From assembly GCA_965223115.1 (NCBI GenBank), contig OZ244982.1:930001-994000 (forward strand): 64,000 nucleotides of DNA, read 5' to 3'. Source of the stretch: CBDCUI01 sp965223115. Lineage in GTDB: Bacteria > Pseudomonadota > Gammaproteobacteria > UBA4575. Made by a program: the position numbers and the translations under genes. This document shows, piece by piece, positions 8,817 to 18,189 of this stretch (position 1 is its first letter; each line of letters opens with the position of its first letter). The notes below the pieces were generated by a model. The model made no database searches and was not told the DNA's origin. It saw only the letters and a program-made list of their open reading frames with translations.

Positions 8817-9740
8817 ATGACTTCAGTGAATAAGCGTCCACATTTAGAAAAATTATTAAAAGCTGTTATACCATTACAGCCACTCAAAACAGCTGTAGTA
8901 CATCCTGTAGGTAAAACATCTTTATTGGGTGTGATTGAAGCCGCAAAAAATAATTTAATTGAACCTATCCTTATTGGACCTGCACATCGTATTAAAAAAG
9001 CTGCTATAGATGCTAAGCATGATGTAAGTGGGTATCAACTAATTAACACACAACATAGTCAAGCGTCTGCTGAAATTGCGGTGCAGATGGCAAAGGAAGG
9101 ACAGGCATCTGCAATCATGAAAGGTAAGATACATACTGATGAACTCATGAGTACGATTGTAAGTCGGAAAGCTGGTTTACGTACAGGAAGGCGCATGAGT
9201 CACGTGTTTGCTTTTGATGTACCGACCTACCCAAGGCCTTTGTTTATTACTGATGCGGCAATTAATATTGAACCTGATATAGAAACTAAAGCTGATATCA
9301 TACGTAACGTAATTGACTTGGCTCATGTTTTGGCAATAGCCGAGCCTAAAATAGCAGTTTTGTCTGCAGTTGAAACTGTAACCTCTAAAATCGAGTCAAC
9401 TTTGCATGCAGCTGCTTTATGTAAAATGGCAGATCGAGGACAAATTAAAGGGGCATTAATTGATGGTCCGCTGGCATTCGATAACGCAATATCAGAGCAA
9501 GCAGCACAAACCAAAGGCATAGTGTCTGATGTTGCAGGTAAGGCTGAAGTATTGGTAGTCCCAGATATTGAAGCAGGGAATATGTTAGCTAAACAATTAG
9601 AATACCTTGCTCAGGCAGAGGGTGCGGGAATTGTTTTGGGGGCTAAAGTTCCTGTGGTGCTACCCAGTCGCGCAGATGATGCAATAAGCCGCTTAGCTGC
9701 ATGCGCCTTAGCTGTGATGCTTCATAACAACGCCGCATAA
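8817..9740 (+). CDS. phosphate acetyl/butyryltransferase family protein
   Basis: A 307-residue acyltransferase of the PTA_PTB family that interconverts acyl-CoA and acyl phosphate. Recognisable segments are AAKNNLIEPILIGP, ASAIMKGKIHTDELM, ALIDGPLAFDNAIS and VPDIEAGNMLAKQLEYL. Its length matches the short Ptb-like or enoyl-CoA-hydratase-associated enzymes rather than the 700-residue Pta. It is followed after 25 bp by acetate kinase, so the pair should convert acetyl-CoA (or another short acyl-CoA) to the free acid with ATP formation. Acetyl versus butyryl preference cannot be told. Confidence 0.9.
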   Translation: MTSVNKRPHLEKLLKAVIPLQPLKTAVVHPVGKTSLLGVIEAAKNNLIEPILIGPAHRIKKAAIDAKHDVSGYQLINTQHSQASAEIAVQMAKEGQASAIMKGKIHTDELMSTIVSRKAGLRTGRRMSHVFAFDVPTYPRPLFITDAAINIEPDIETKADIIRNVIDLAHVLAIAEPKIAVLSAVETVTSKIESTLHAAALCKMADRGQIKGALIDGPLAFDNAISEQAAQTKGIVSDVAGKAEVLVVPDIEAGNMLAKQLEYLAQAEGAGIVLGAKVPVVLPSRADDAISRLAACALAVMLHNNAA

Positions 9741-9765
9741 ATTCTAACGATATTCTACTCAGATT

Positions 9766-10950
9766 TTGGCACATATTCTTGTAATCAATGCAGGCTCTTC
9801 AAGCGTAAAATTTTCATTATTTGCTTTTAGTGATAGTGTCTTGCGGTTAGTTATATCTGCACGGGCAGTACGTTTATTACATCAAGACGCAATACTAGAA
9901 ATCTATAATGAAAATAAAAAAATTATTCTAGACAAAGCGCTTACTGATGTAACTATTCAAATGCCAAATCATAAAGTTGCAGTTGAGTTTTTTCTTGGTT
10001 GGTTGAGCCAGCAGCCTGCTATACAAGTGTGCGCCGTAGGGCATCGCATTGTACATGGTGGGCCTAAATATTCAGGTCCTGTGTTACTTGAAGATGAAGT
10101 TTATGCTGATTTACTGAGTTACCAGCCGCTAGCACCTTTACACCAGCAACATAATCTGGCACCAATCAATGCAATTAGTGTCCTATATAGAAACCTACCT
10201 CAAGTGGCTTGTTTTGATACTGCATTTCATCAAACCCAATCTGATTACACAAAGCGATTTGCTTTACCAAAACATTATTTTGACAAAGGTGTGCGACGCT
10301 ATGGTTTTCACGGTTTGTCCTATGAGTACATAATTAGGTATTTACACAAGCAACAAAACATAAATGATAAAAAGATAGTCATAGCGCATCTCGGTAATGG
10401 TGCCAGTATGTGTGCTGTTAAACAGGGTAAATCAGTGGCTACTACCATGAGTTTTACGCCATTAGATGGTCTGATAATGGGAACCCGATGTGGCGACTTG
10501 GATCCAGGTGTTGTTTTGTATCTACAAACAGAATTTTCGCTCTCGCTACAAGAAGTATCTGATTTGCTATATAAGAAATCTGGTTTGCTGGGTATTTCTG
10601 ACGAGAGTAATAATATGCGTAAGCTTTTAAATTCCACAAAGGCTTCTAGTAAACAAGCCGTTGATATGTTTTGTTACCAGGTGAATCGCCACTTAGGCAT
10701 GTTAGTCGCAGAGCTAGGTGGTATTGATCATTTGGTGTTTACTGCTGGTATTGGTGAGAATTCGTCAATCATTCGTAAAAAAATATGTCATTTGGCAAGT
10801 TGGGCTGGAATTCAAATTGATGAGGATTTAAATACTGCTAATAAAGTGTGTATTAGTTATAAAGACAGTGATGTGGAAGTTTCTGTGATTCCAACTAATG
10901 AAGCTTTAATGATTGCACAACATGTAACAACTTTTTGTTCAAAAAACTAA
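9766..10950 (+). CDS. ackA: acetate kinase
   Basis: ASKHA-fold kinase converting acetyl phosphate and ADP to acetate and ATP. I place the start at a TTG because the encoded AHILVINAGSSSVKFSLF is exactly the family N-terminus and no ATG fits. Other motifs are VGHRIVHGGPKYSGP, the catalytic region ACFDTAFHQTQ, VRRYGFHGLSYEYI, LGNGASMCAVKQGKSVATTM and FTAGIGENSS. Length of 394 residues is standard. It forms an operon with the acyltransferase gene 25 bp upstream. Confidence 0.95.
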   Translation: MAHILVINAGSSSVKFSLFAFSDSVLRLVISARAVRLLHQDAILEIYNENKKIILDKALTDVTIQMPNHKVAVEFFLGWLSQQPAIQVCAVGHRIVHGGPKYSGPVLLEDEVYADLLSYQPLAPLHQQHNLAPINAISVLYRNLPQVACFDTAFHQTQSDYTKRFALPKHYFDKGVRRYGFHGLSYEYIIRYLHKQQNINDKKIVIAHLGNGASMCAVKQGKSVATTMSFTPLDGLIMGTRCGDLDPGVVLYLQTEFSLSLQEVSDLLYKKSGLLGISDESNNMRKLLNSTKASSKQAVDMFCYQVNRHLGMLVAELGGIDHLVFTAGIGENSSIIRKKICHLASWAGIQIDEDLNTANKVCISYKDSDVEVSVIPTNEALMIAQHVTTFCSKN

Positions 10951-11020
10951 CTTATTTATGTAATACTAAAACTCTGTAATATCAGTTTTTATTGTTAAAC
11001 AACAACTATTTTATAATAAA

Positions 11021-11578
11021 ATGAATATATTAGATGTTTTACTTCAATCACCACAAGGTGGCCCAATGGATGCTCTTACATCCATGTCAGGTTTGCAGTC
11101 AGGTCAAATGCAACAACTACTTAAACAAGTATTACCGGTTATTGCAGGCGGCTTACAAAAAAGTTCTCAAAACAGTAGCGGTCTAGAAGGCTTGTTGCGT
11201 GCATTAAATACAGGTAGTCATGATCGTTATTATGATCAGCCTCATATTTTAGATTCACAAGACACGCGCATGGATGGTAATGGTATTCTTGGCCATATTC
11301 TTGGCAATAAAGATGCCAGTCGTCGCTTGGCAAGCCATGCGTCTTCTAAAACAGGAATTGATCCAGCATTGATAAAAAAAATGCTACCGATTATTGCTAC
11401 AGTCGTTATGGGTGCCTTAAATAAGCGTGCTTCTACACAAGGTATGCTAGGTCAGCAAAGTAATTATGCAAAGGAAAGCGGCATCATGGATATGTTAAGC
11501 GGATTCCTGGATGTTGGTGGTGACGGTTCGATCATTGATGATGTGTTAAGAATTGGTGCTGAAGCTTTAATCAAATAA
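11021..11578 (+). CDS. DUF937 domain protein
   Basis: A 185-residue cytoplasmic protein matching DUF937, with a repeated pattern of short helices rich in Gly, Met and Leu (LLKQVLPVIAGGLQKSSQ and IKKMLPIIATVVMGALNKRA are the two halves of an internal duplication). The C-terminus ends in LSGFLDVGGDGSIIDDVLRI, as in other family members. Biochemical function is not established. The M48 protease gene starts 19 bp downstream, suggesting an operon. Confidence 0.8.
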   Translation: MNILDVLLQSPQGGPMDALTSMSGLQSGQMQQLLKQVLPVIAGGLQKSSQNSSGLEGLLRALNTGSHDRYYDQPHILDSQDTRMDGNGILGHILGNKDASRRLASHASSKTGIDPALIKKMLPIIATVVMGALNKRASTQGMLGQQSNYAKESGIMDMLSGFLDVGGDGSIIDDVLRIGAEALIK

Positions 11579-11597
11579 ATTTCTTAAGCATCTACTG

Positions 11598-12437
11598 ATG
11601 AGAAGACGAGCGTATCGATATGGCCCAAAAGGCAACCGTCGCGGTGGTGTTATAAGGTTGCTGCCGATTGTATTATTTGGACTTTACCTTGCGTACTACT
11701 ACTTTAGTAATCAAGAAGAGGTACCATTAACAGGACGTTCTCAACTGGTAGACATTACACGTGAACAAGAAGCGGCATTAGGGCTGCAGACTTATCAACA
11801 AGTACTGGCTGAATCAAAAGTACTACGTTCTGGACAAGCTGTAGATCTGGTGCGTGAAATTGGTTATCGCTTAGCAAAAGTCATTGAAGACGACCCCGGC
11901 TTTGACTGGGAATTTAATGTAATCGAATCTGATCAAGCCAATGCTTTTGCTCTTCCTGGAGGTAAGGTTGCGGTATATACAGGCATCCTTCCAATTGTTG
12001 CCAATATAGACGGTCTTAGTGCTGTGATGGGGCATGAAATTGCACATGCTGTGGCACGACATGGAGCAGAAAGGATGGCCCATCAAAAACTAGTGCAATA
12101 CGGTAGTATGGCGGCAAGCATGGCTTTAGGCTCCATGGATGTAGGTACTCAAAGAATGATTATGGGAGCTTTAGGTATGGGTGCGCAGTATGGTGTATTA
12201 TTACCTTTTTCTCGAAAGCATGAATCAGAAGCCGATTACATGGGTTTAATCTATCTTGCGCGTGCCTGTTATGATCCAAGAGAAGCTCCGGAAATTTGGC
12301 AGAGAATGGCTGAAAATAGCAAAGGACAACCTCAAGAATTCATGTCTACACATCCAAGCCATGAAACACGTATTAAACAGCTCAACCAATGGATGCCTGA
12401 AGCTTTGGCAATAAGAGAAAAGCATTGCGGTCCATAA
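11598..12437 (+). CDS. M48 family zinc metallopeptidase
   Basis: A 279-residue protease anchored by one N-terminal membrane segment (residues about 18-35) with the catalytic domain outside. The zinc site is HEIAH at residues 146-150 with the third ligand Glu in HESEADY near residue 211. The substrate-region motif ANAFALPGGKVAVYTG is typical of BepA/LoiP-type enzymes that survey outer-membrane protein assembly. There is no lipobox and no C-terminal TPR domain, so it is closer to LoiP than BepA. Confidence 0.93.
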   Translation: MRRRAYRYGPKGNRRGGVIRLLPIVLFGLYLAYYYFSNQEEVPLTGRSQLVDITREQEAALGLQTYQQVLAESKVLRSGQAVDLVREIGYRLAKVIEDDPGFDWEFNVIESDQANAFALPGGKVAVYTGILPIVANIDGLSAVMGHEIAHAVARHGAERMAHQKLVQYGSMAASMALGSMDVGTQRMIMGALGMGAQYGVLLPFSRKHESEADYMGLIYLARACYDPREAPEIWQRMAENSKGQPQEFMSTHPSHETRIKQLNQWMPEALAIREKHCGP

Positions 12438-12623
12438 ATAAACTATAATCAATAGCAGTTATTATTTGCTTCTCTAATAAATAGGATATGCCTTTTTGTT
12501 CAAAATCGGTTCGCGTATAATTAAAAACAGGTTTTCATATTAAAACAAGATCCTGTTTCTATCATCGGTTAATATTACCGCTATTAATCATAATAAACTT
12601 GATTAACTTTTTTGGAGATATAG

Positions 12624-14099
12624 ATGAAAAGTAAAAGAATTTTGGCTGCAGCAGTTTCATGTTCACTGCTGCTTAGTACTTCGATAGTATTCTCTGAGTC
12701 AGAGGAAAATAAGGCTGGAGCTATGGTGGAAAAAGCTGCTACTACCACAGCTGCTGCCACAAAATCTGTAGCAAATGCAGTAACTGATGCTGCATCCGCC
12801 TTACCTAATGCAAAAGCTGGAGAATGTTATGCAAAAGTAATTATTCCAGCTGAATATAAGACAGAGTCGCAAACCGTCACCGTAAAAGAAGCTTCATCAA
12901 AGATTGAAATTATCCCTGCTAAATATGAGTGGGTAGAAGAAAAAGTACTCGTAAAAGAAGCATCAAAGAAATTAGTCCCTGTGCCTGCTACCTATACTAA
13001 TGTTACTGAGAAAGTGTTAGTGACTCCTGCGGAGAAAATTTGGACAAAAGGAACCTCTAAAGATGCAGGTCGTGCCAATCCTTCTATCTTATCGGGGGCT
13101 GTAGCAAATGGACTTAACCTTGCGGATGCCAAAGTAGGCAATTGCTATGCTGAATACCATATCCCGGCAAAATACAAAACTGAGACTCAACAGGTTTTAA
13201 AATCTGAGGCTTCGCAGAAAATAGAAATCATTCCTGCTAAATACGAATGGAAAGAAGAAAAGGTTTTAGTTAAAGAAGCTTCTTCCAAGTTAATAGAAGT
13301 ACCTGCAGTATATGAAACAGTTACTGAGCAAGTTCTTGTTAAACCAGCGACTACAGAGTGGAAAAAAGGCCGTGGTCCAGTTGAGCGTTTAAATAATAGC
13401 ACTGGTGAGATCATGTGCTTAGTAGAAGTGCCTGCAGTTTATAAAACGGTAAGCAAGCGAGTATTAAAAACACCATCTACAACCAAAAAAGTAGAGATAC
13501 CTGCTGAGTACAAAGTCGAAAAAGTTCGCAAACTCGTAAACCCGCCTCAAGAGAAGAAAATTGAAATTCCTGCTACTTACGAAACTGTAACAAAACGTAT
13601 TAAAACAGCAGATGAAAAAGTAATGTGGGCAGTACGTGGTAGTAAAATAGATGGTAAAGCAACAGGGGCTACGCTTTGCTTAAAAGAAATTTCGGCTGTT
13701 TATAAATCTGTAAAACAGAAAAAAGTTAAAACACCGGCAACCACGAAAGTCGTTGAAATACCTGCCGAATATAAAGTTGTTAAAAAACGCAAATTAGTTA
13801 CACCTGCTACAGAAAAGAAAATTGAAATTCCTGCAAAAACACAGGTTGTTTCAAGAAAAGTTAAAGTCACGGAAGAAAATATGCAGTGGCGTCCTGTGTT
13901 GTGTGAAACCAATATGAGCGGAACGACCATCACGGATATACAAAATGCACTTAAGAAAGCCGGCCATAATCCTGGCCCTATAGACGGTGTAATTGGTAAT
14001 CAAACTATGGTTGCTGTAGAAGAATTCCAAAGAGCAAATGGCTTGCCTCGTGGTGGGCTGACTTTGCGCACTTTGGAAAAACTAGGGGTTAAAATTTAA
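12624..14099 (+). CDS. exported repeat protein with C-terminal peptidoglycan-binding domain
   Basis: A 491-residue secreted protein. After a signal peptide and an alanine-rich linker come four modules of roughly 85 residues, each opening with a Cys (GECYAKVIIPAEY, NCYAEYHIPAKY, MCLVEVPAVYK, LCLKEISAVYK). Each module is built from three shorter units of the type IPA-x-Y-x-x-V-x-x-x-V-L-V. The last 60 residues form a PG_binding_1 domain (IQNALKKAGHNPGPIDGVIG). A function in envelope adhesion to peptidoglycan is inferred from this domain only. A TTTGGAG ribosome site precedes the start and a strong terminator follows. Confidence 0.82.
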   Translation: MKSKRILAAAVSCSLLLSTSIVFSESEENKAGAMVEKAATTTAAATKSVANAVTDAASALPNAKAGECYAKVIIPAEYKTESQTVTVKEASSKIEIIPAKYEWVEEKVLVKEASKKLVPVPATYTNVTEKVLVTPAEKIWTKGTSKDAGRANPSILSGAVANGLNLADAKVGNCYAEYHIPAKYKTETQQVLKSEASQKIEIIPAKYEWKEEKVLVKEASSKLIEVPAVYETVTEQVLVKPATTEWKKGRGPVERLNNSTGEIMCLVEVPAVYKTVSKRVLKTPSTTKKVEIPAEYKVEKVRKLVNPPQEKKIEIPATYETVTKRIKTADEKVMWAVRGSKIDGKATGATLCLKEISAVYKSVKQKKVKTPATTKVVEIPAEYKVVKKRKLVTPATEKKIEIPAKTQVVSRKVKVTEENMQWRPVLCETNMSGTTITDIQNALKKAGHNPGPIDGVIGNQTMVAVEEFQRANGLPRGGLTLRTLEKLGVKI

Positions 14100-14121
14100 C
14101 AATCTAGTTTTTTTACTGAAT

Positions 14122-14153
14122 AAAAGCCCCTTAGTTTACTGAGGGGCTTTTTT
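14122..14153 (+). terminator. rho-independent terminator
   Basis: AAAAGCCCCTTAGT pairs with ACTGAGGGGCTTTT around a 3-base loop with one G-T wobble, followed by a T run. It closes the repeat-protein gene and is oriented to also separate it from the PPK2 gene. Confidence 0.9.
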
Positions 14154-14184
14154 ATTTTAGTTAAGTTTATGAGTTAGGAATACT

Positions 14185-15057
14185 ATGTTTAAGGCGGTTG
14201 ATTCACCATATTTAGTTCCTTTTGATGGAAGTTTCAAAATAAGGAATTTCTCAACACTCGATACCGATAAGCAAAAAAAATCTAAAAACTATAAAAAAGA
14301 TATTAATAGAGTTATTGATGACTTACATTTTTTACAAAGGATGTTATATGCGCATGATCGACATGCAATTTTACTAATTTTCCAAGCTATGGATGCAGCA
14401 GGCAAAGACTCTACAATTCGCGCTGTTATGACTGGTGTTAATCCAGCAGGCTGTCAGGTTTATTCATTCAAGCAGCCATCCAAGCAAGAGCTTGATCACG
14501 ACTTTTTGTGGCGAACAACAAAATGCTTGCCTGAAAGAGGTCGTATAGGAATTTTTAATCGTAGCTATTACGAAGAAGTGCTTATCGTACGTGTTCATCC
14601 AGAAATCTTAAGTTTTCAAAATTTACCGAATCACGTAAATATCGAAACGATCTGGCAAGAACGTTTTGAATCAATTTGTGATTTGGAGAAACATTTGGCA
14701 AGAAATGGGACTGTGATAGTAAAATTTTGGTTAAATGTCTCTAAAGAAGAACAAAAAAGACGTTTTTTAAGTCGGATTGATGAACAAGAGAAGAATTGGA
14801 AATGGTCTACAGATGATCTGAAAGAACGCGCACTCTGGAATGATTATATGCAGGCTTATCAAGAAGCTCTCAATGCAACCTCTAAACCTTGGGCGCCTTG
14901 GTATGCAATTCCTGCTGACGATAAGCCTTATATGCGCTATAGAGTAGCAAAAATTGTTAAAAATACTTTACAAAGTCTAGAGCTGGAATTTCCAACACTT
15001 GATGACGAAGAACAACAAAATCTTGTTCTTGCGCGCAAACAATTACTAGAAGATTAG
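14185..15057 (+). CDS. polyphosphate kinase 2 family protein
   Basis: PPK2 enzymes phosphorylate nucleoside mono- or diphosphates with polyphosphate. The P-loop region LIFQAMDAAGKDSTIRAV, the second motif FNRSYYEEVLIVRVHPE (Walker B-like), and the lid segment FLSRIDEQEKNWKWSTDD are all visible. The 290-residue single-domain length fits the short PPK2 classes. Whether it accepts AMP, ADP or GDP cannot be decided by eye. It is flanked by a terminator upstream and the convergent HIT gene downstream. Confidence 0.92.
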   Translation: MFKAVDSPYLVPFDGSFKIRNFSTLDTDKQKKSKNYKKDINRVIDDLHFLQRMLYAHDRHAILLIFQAMDAAGKDSTIRAVMTGVNPAGCQVYSFKQPSKQELDHDFLWRTTKCLPERGRIGIFNRSYYEEVLIVRVHPEILSFQNLPNHVNIETIWQERFESICDLEKHLARNGTVIVKFWLNVSKEEQKRRFLSRIDEQEKNWKWSTDDLKERALWNDYMQAYQEALNATSKPWAPWYAIPADDKPYMRYRVAKIVKNTLQSLELEFPTLDDEEQQNLVLARKQLLED

Positions 15058-15072
15058 CATCCGTTAGGCTTT

Positions 15073-15414
15073 CTAGCCTGGTGGCCAACTGAATGGTCTG
15101 CCGGCTAACAAGTGAAGGTGTAGATGAAATACTGTTTGCCCTGCGTTTTCACCGTTATTTATCGTTAAACGAAATGCATCTTCAATATTTAATTGAATGG
15201 CTAAATTTCGTGCGATCAATAGTAAGTGCCCCAATAATTCTTGATCACTATCGCTTGCATCTGCCAATTTTGGTATGGGTTTTTTAGGGATTATAAGAAT
15301 ATGTGTAGGTGCTTGAGGATTAACATCATTAAATGCAAGACACTGGTCATCTTCGTAGACGATATCTGCTGGGATTTCTTTGTTAATTATTTTTGTAAAA
15401 ATGGTCTCACTCAT
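15073..15414 (-). CDS. hinT: HIT-family nucleotide hydrolase (HinT-like)
   Basis: A 113-residue histidine-triad protein. The start MSETIFTKIINKEIPADIVY and the catalytic HLHLHLLAGRPFSWPPG (HxHxHxx) are textbook for the HinT branch. HinT hydrolyses adenosine phosphoramidates such as AMP-lysine. It is convergent with the PPK2 gene with only 15 bp between stops. Confidence 0.95.
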   Translation of the reverse strand: MSETIFTKIINKEIPADIVYEDDQCLAFNDVNPQAPTHILIIPKKPIPKLADASDSDQELLGHLLLIARNLAIQLNIEDAFRLTINNGENAGQTVFHLHLHLLAGRPFSWPPG

Positions 15415-15457
15415 ATTAGGAAGCTTAAATATAACTTAAAGATTAATTTATAATAAT

Positions 15458-15871
15458 TTATGAGTTGATTTTAGCAAGCAAATAATTTTGCAGCCATTGT
15501 AAACGAGTAATTTGGCGTTTATCGTCTAGAGTATGATTTGTATAAATGATTTTGCCTTGTTTGGCATAAATTTTAGCCTCTGAAACATCAAGCTCACATT
15601 GCCAATTTTTTCTATTAATTATGGAGCAGTTGCTTAGCTGGGTTTCAATAGAATTGCTTGTTACTTGACTATGCTTTTTGTCGATAAAGAAAGTGATTAC
15701 AGGATCATCTATCCATGTGCCTTTGCAATAAGTATTGTCCAGAATCATCTTTGTGCAAGTTTGATTATAAACTTGTAATTCTCTAGAAAGTGGATTGAGG
15801 TCAAAAAGCCAAAGTAGACCACCAATACCGGCGATCACTGCAGTTGTAAGTAAAAAGTCGCTTATGCTCAT
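15458..15871 (-). CDS. membrane-anchored protein of unknown function
   Basis: A 137-residue protein with one N-terminal membrane helix (LLTTAVIAGIGGLLWLF) and a polar domain outside containing four to five cysteines (TCTKMILDNTYCKG, LSNCSI, WQCELD) that could form disulfides in the periplasm. I do not recognise a family. It lies 43 bp upstream of hinT on the same strand and may be cotranscribed. Confidence 0.6.
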   Translation of the reverse strand: MSISDFLLTTAVIAGIGGLLWLFDLNPLSRELQVYNQTCTKMILDNTYCKGTWIDDPVITFFIDKKHSQVTSNSIETQLSNCSIINRKNWQCELDVSEAKIYAKQGKIIYTNHTLDDKRQITRLQWLQNYLLAKINS

Positions 15872-16029
15872 ATGAGAATACTTTTCTTACATACGTAAAA
15901 GTATAACGACTACTTTACTCTAAAGAAAGAGACTGTTATTTGTTATTGTGAGTTGGTGAAATAGTTAAATGTATAAGATTTAAAATTAATTAACTATAAA
16001 GATAATTTATATTTTAAATATTGCTGACT

Positions 16030-16620
16030 TTAGAGCAGACCACCCAGATCAAAACGCAGTGCAAATCCAATTGCGTCTTCATCTACGTCACCAACTGAAG
16101 GTACGTAATAGGCTTTTAAGGTTGTTTTACCATGTTTAACAAATACAGAAGGTACAGCAGCAAGACGTGGAGAAAAACCACTATCATAACCAGTAACTAC
16201 ACCGCCTAATATTCCCAAGCCAAACCAATCTACGAAGATTGTGCGTTCATGACCAATCCCCCAGTAGGTGCTGAATTTATCAATACTATTTTCAAAAAAT
16301 CCACCCGCAATAAAAAAACTATCAAAGTGATATTCAAGCCCTAGGCCTGGATTAAACTCATTAAAATCGTCATCGCTACTTGCGCCTGGATGATATGATG
16401 CTACGTTTACTTGCAGGAAAAGCCTTCCATCTTCAAGTATAGATTCACTATTTGTTTCATAGTGACTTTTGTGATTAGGTTTGTCATAGTCATCTGATAC
16501 TTCATACACATCATCAGACTTAGCGACTTGTAATTCTTCTGCATGTGTATTGCTAAAGAATAAAGTAAATATAATACTTGTGACAAATATATACCTAATA
16601 GCCATATCGATGTGCTGCAT
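16030..16620 (-). CDS. predicted outer-membrane beta-barrel protein
   Basis: A protein of about 196 residues with a signal peptide (YIFVTSIIFTLFFSNTHA) and alternating, glycine-rich strands ending in GFALRFDLGGLL, with a C-terminal hydrophobic residue pattern as in small porin-like barrels. I prefer the ATG at 16620 because a GGGAG ribosome site lies 9 nt upstream; a closer ATG at 16626 and a further one at 16653 are less well spaced. The N-terminal mature part is acidic (DDVYEVSDDYDKP). Function unknown. Confidence 0.62.
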   Translation of the reverse strand: MQHIDMAIRYIFVTSIIFTLFFSNTHAEELQVAKSDDVYEVSDDYDKPNHKSHYETNSESILEDGRLFLQVNVASYHPGASSDDDFNEFNPGLGLEYHFDSFFIAGGFFENSIDKFSTYWGIGHERTIFVDWFGLGILGGVVTGYDSGFSPRLAAVPSVFVKHGKTTLKAYYVPSVGDVDEDAIGFALRFDLGGLL

Positions 16621-16862
16621 TTCCATATGCTCCCACTTTAAATTAATGCGCAATGAATACTGGTAACAGTCGACTGTTAAAGGTTTTTATTGAGTATATT
16701 GGGACATAAATACTGCTTGTAGAGGTGAAATTACCGATAAATGCAGTAAAAAATACCGATAGAATGCGGTAATTAAATGGAATTAACTTAATCTAGAACA
16801 AAACGTTATGCTTTTTATTCCCAGCAGCTAATGTGCTTGCTTACGAGTAGATTTAAAAGCTT

Positions 16863-17285
16863 CTAAGTGATTTCTGCGGCACCTTCGAAATATATGCACA
16901 GTATGCCGATAATAATGGCCATCAATGCATAGGTTGTTTCTTGAAAGATTAAGTAAAACAGTCCAATAACAACTAATGATGCGCCTACGAAATATAATGT
17001 CAAACCAGGGACTAAGTCAGTGGTTCGTTTGTTAATTGCAGATATTATTAATTTAACCCCAGTAATAAAGAGGCTTATAAAAAATATCAGCCATAGTAAA
17101 TGAAAAATTACAGAATTTTTCATAAATGAATAACCGTCATTCACTACAGCTTCGTATAGCCCCGGTATAATTTTACTCAACCAAAATATGCCAATTGCTG
17201 ATATACAGATACAAACAATACCAATAAGCATAGTTATACTGCTAAATAGTGTAGAGGCAGGCATTGTCATATTTTGATTAGTCAT
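16863..17285 (-). CDS. four-helix integral membrane protein
   Basis: A 140-residue protein made almost entirely of four hydrophobic segments (MLIGIVCICISAIGIFWL; LLWLIFFISLFITGVKLII; LYFVGASLVVIGLFYLIF; MAIIIGILCIYFE). No family or functional residue is recognised. It is followed on the same strand by two further small genes. Confidence 0.6.
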   Translation of the reverse strand: MTNQNMTMPASTLFSSITMLIGIVCICISAIGIFWLSKIIPGLYEAVVNDGYSFMKNSVIFHLLWLIFFISLFITGVKLIISAINKRTTDLVPGLTLYFVGASLVVIGLFYLIFQETTYALMAIIIGILCIYFEGAAEIT

Positions 17286-17361
17286 AGAAAAAGTATGCCA
17301 TAATTAGTGAACAATAGTATTGTAGGCATAAAAAGTTGAAATTTTAATTGGCGAATGACAA

Positions 17362-17772
17362 TTAAGATAAAATAAAAGGCCTTTTATTGGCTTTAGCACG
17401 AATCCAGTTTAGAGATTTCAGTACCTTAGGCATAGATACTAGTTTGCGCTCTAATCTGTATTTACCTGGGAAATTCATTAAGAAAAGGCCAATTATTATT
17501 GTAAGTATACCTTGGCCGGGAAGGACTAGCATGAATATGCCAAGAATTATTAAAGCAAACCCTAATAGGTTCCTCATTCCATTTAGAGTCTGAGCAATTA
17601 CAGGATGTCTACTATCTGGGCTGATTTTATGTCGCTTACTTTCGTGAAAGTAATCAGAAGGGATTTTTACTACAAGCCAAGGAATTAAGGCAATACTTAT
17701 TAGAAATAAAGCTAACGAAAACCAAGCAAGATATACGAACCATTCTTTGTATTGATATAGTGTTTCTAGCAT
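17362..17772 (-). CDS. PGPGW-type membrane protein
   Basis: A 136-residue protein with two hydrophobic stretches, the second carrying the motif GIFMLVLPGQGILTIIIGL followed by FPGKYRLERKL. This matches the uncharacterised PGPGW transmembrane family, whose signature is L-PGPGW/ILTI-GL followed by a basic helix. Function is unknown; inner-membrane location is inferred. Confidence 0.72.
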   Translation of the reverse strand: MLETLYQYKEWFVYLAWFSLALFLISIALIPWLVVKIPSDYFHESKRHKISPDSRHPVIAQTLNGMRNLLGFALIILGIFMLVLPGQGILTIIIGLFLMNFPGKYRLERKLVSMPKVLKSLNWIRAKANKRPFILS

Positions 17773-17830
17773 GGTGAGAGAACAAAGAGTTCATTTTAAC
17801 TGCACTTATACCAGACATGATAGTGTTTAT

Positions 17831-18082
17831 TTACCAAACACGTAGCTTGCGGATATAAAGATTAACTATTCTCAATAGTTCTTTTGCAGACATGGATTTG
17901 AATACTGCTGAGTCCGAATTTTTTAGAATAGCAATTAACTTATCTGATGTATTACTTACCAAGTATTGTTTAAGCTCAATCAAAGTGGGCGAGGAGCCTA
18001 CATCATCTTTATAATAGGAAATAAATATTGGTTCTACACTTGTGATAATATTGTTTTTATCGAGAATTAGTTGAGCAGACAT
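17831..18082 (-). CDS. small protein of unknown function
   Basis: An 83-residue soluble protein (SAQLILDKNNIITSVEPIFI) with predicted mixed helix and strand and a basic C-terminus (LYIRKLRVW). No family is recognised and there are no catalytic motifs. Coding likelihood rests on the clean frame, the ATG, and the tight packing with neighbours on the same strand. Confidence 0.5.
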   Translation of the reverse strand: MSAQLILDKNNIITSVEPIFISYYKDDVGSSPTLIELKQYLVSNTSDKLIAILKNSDSAVFKSMSAKELLRIVNLYIRKLRVW

Positions 18083-18189
18083 TTATATGACTATATATTC
18101 AAATCAATTGACAAGTATTCTAGCCTAGTGAGTAAATAGTTCTAACGCCATTTAGCCATGTTATTTTACCGATTAGCTGATAGTTATAT

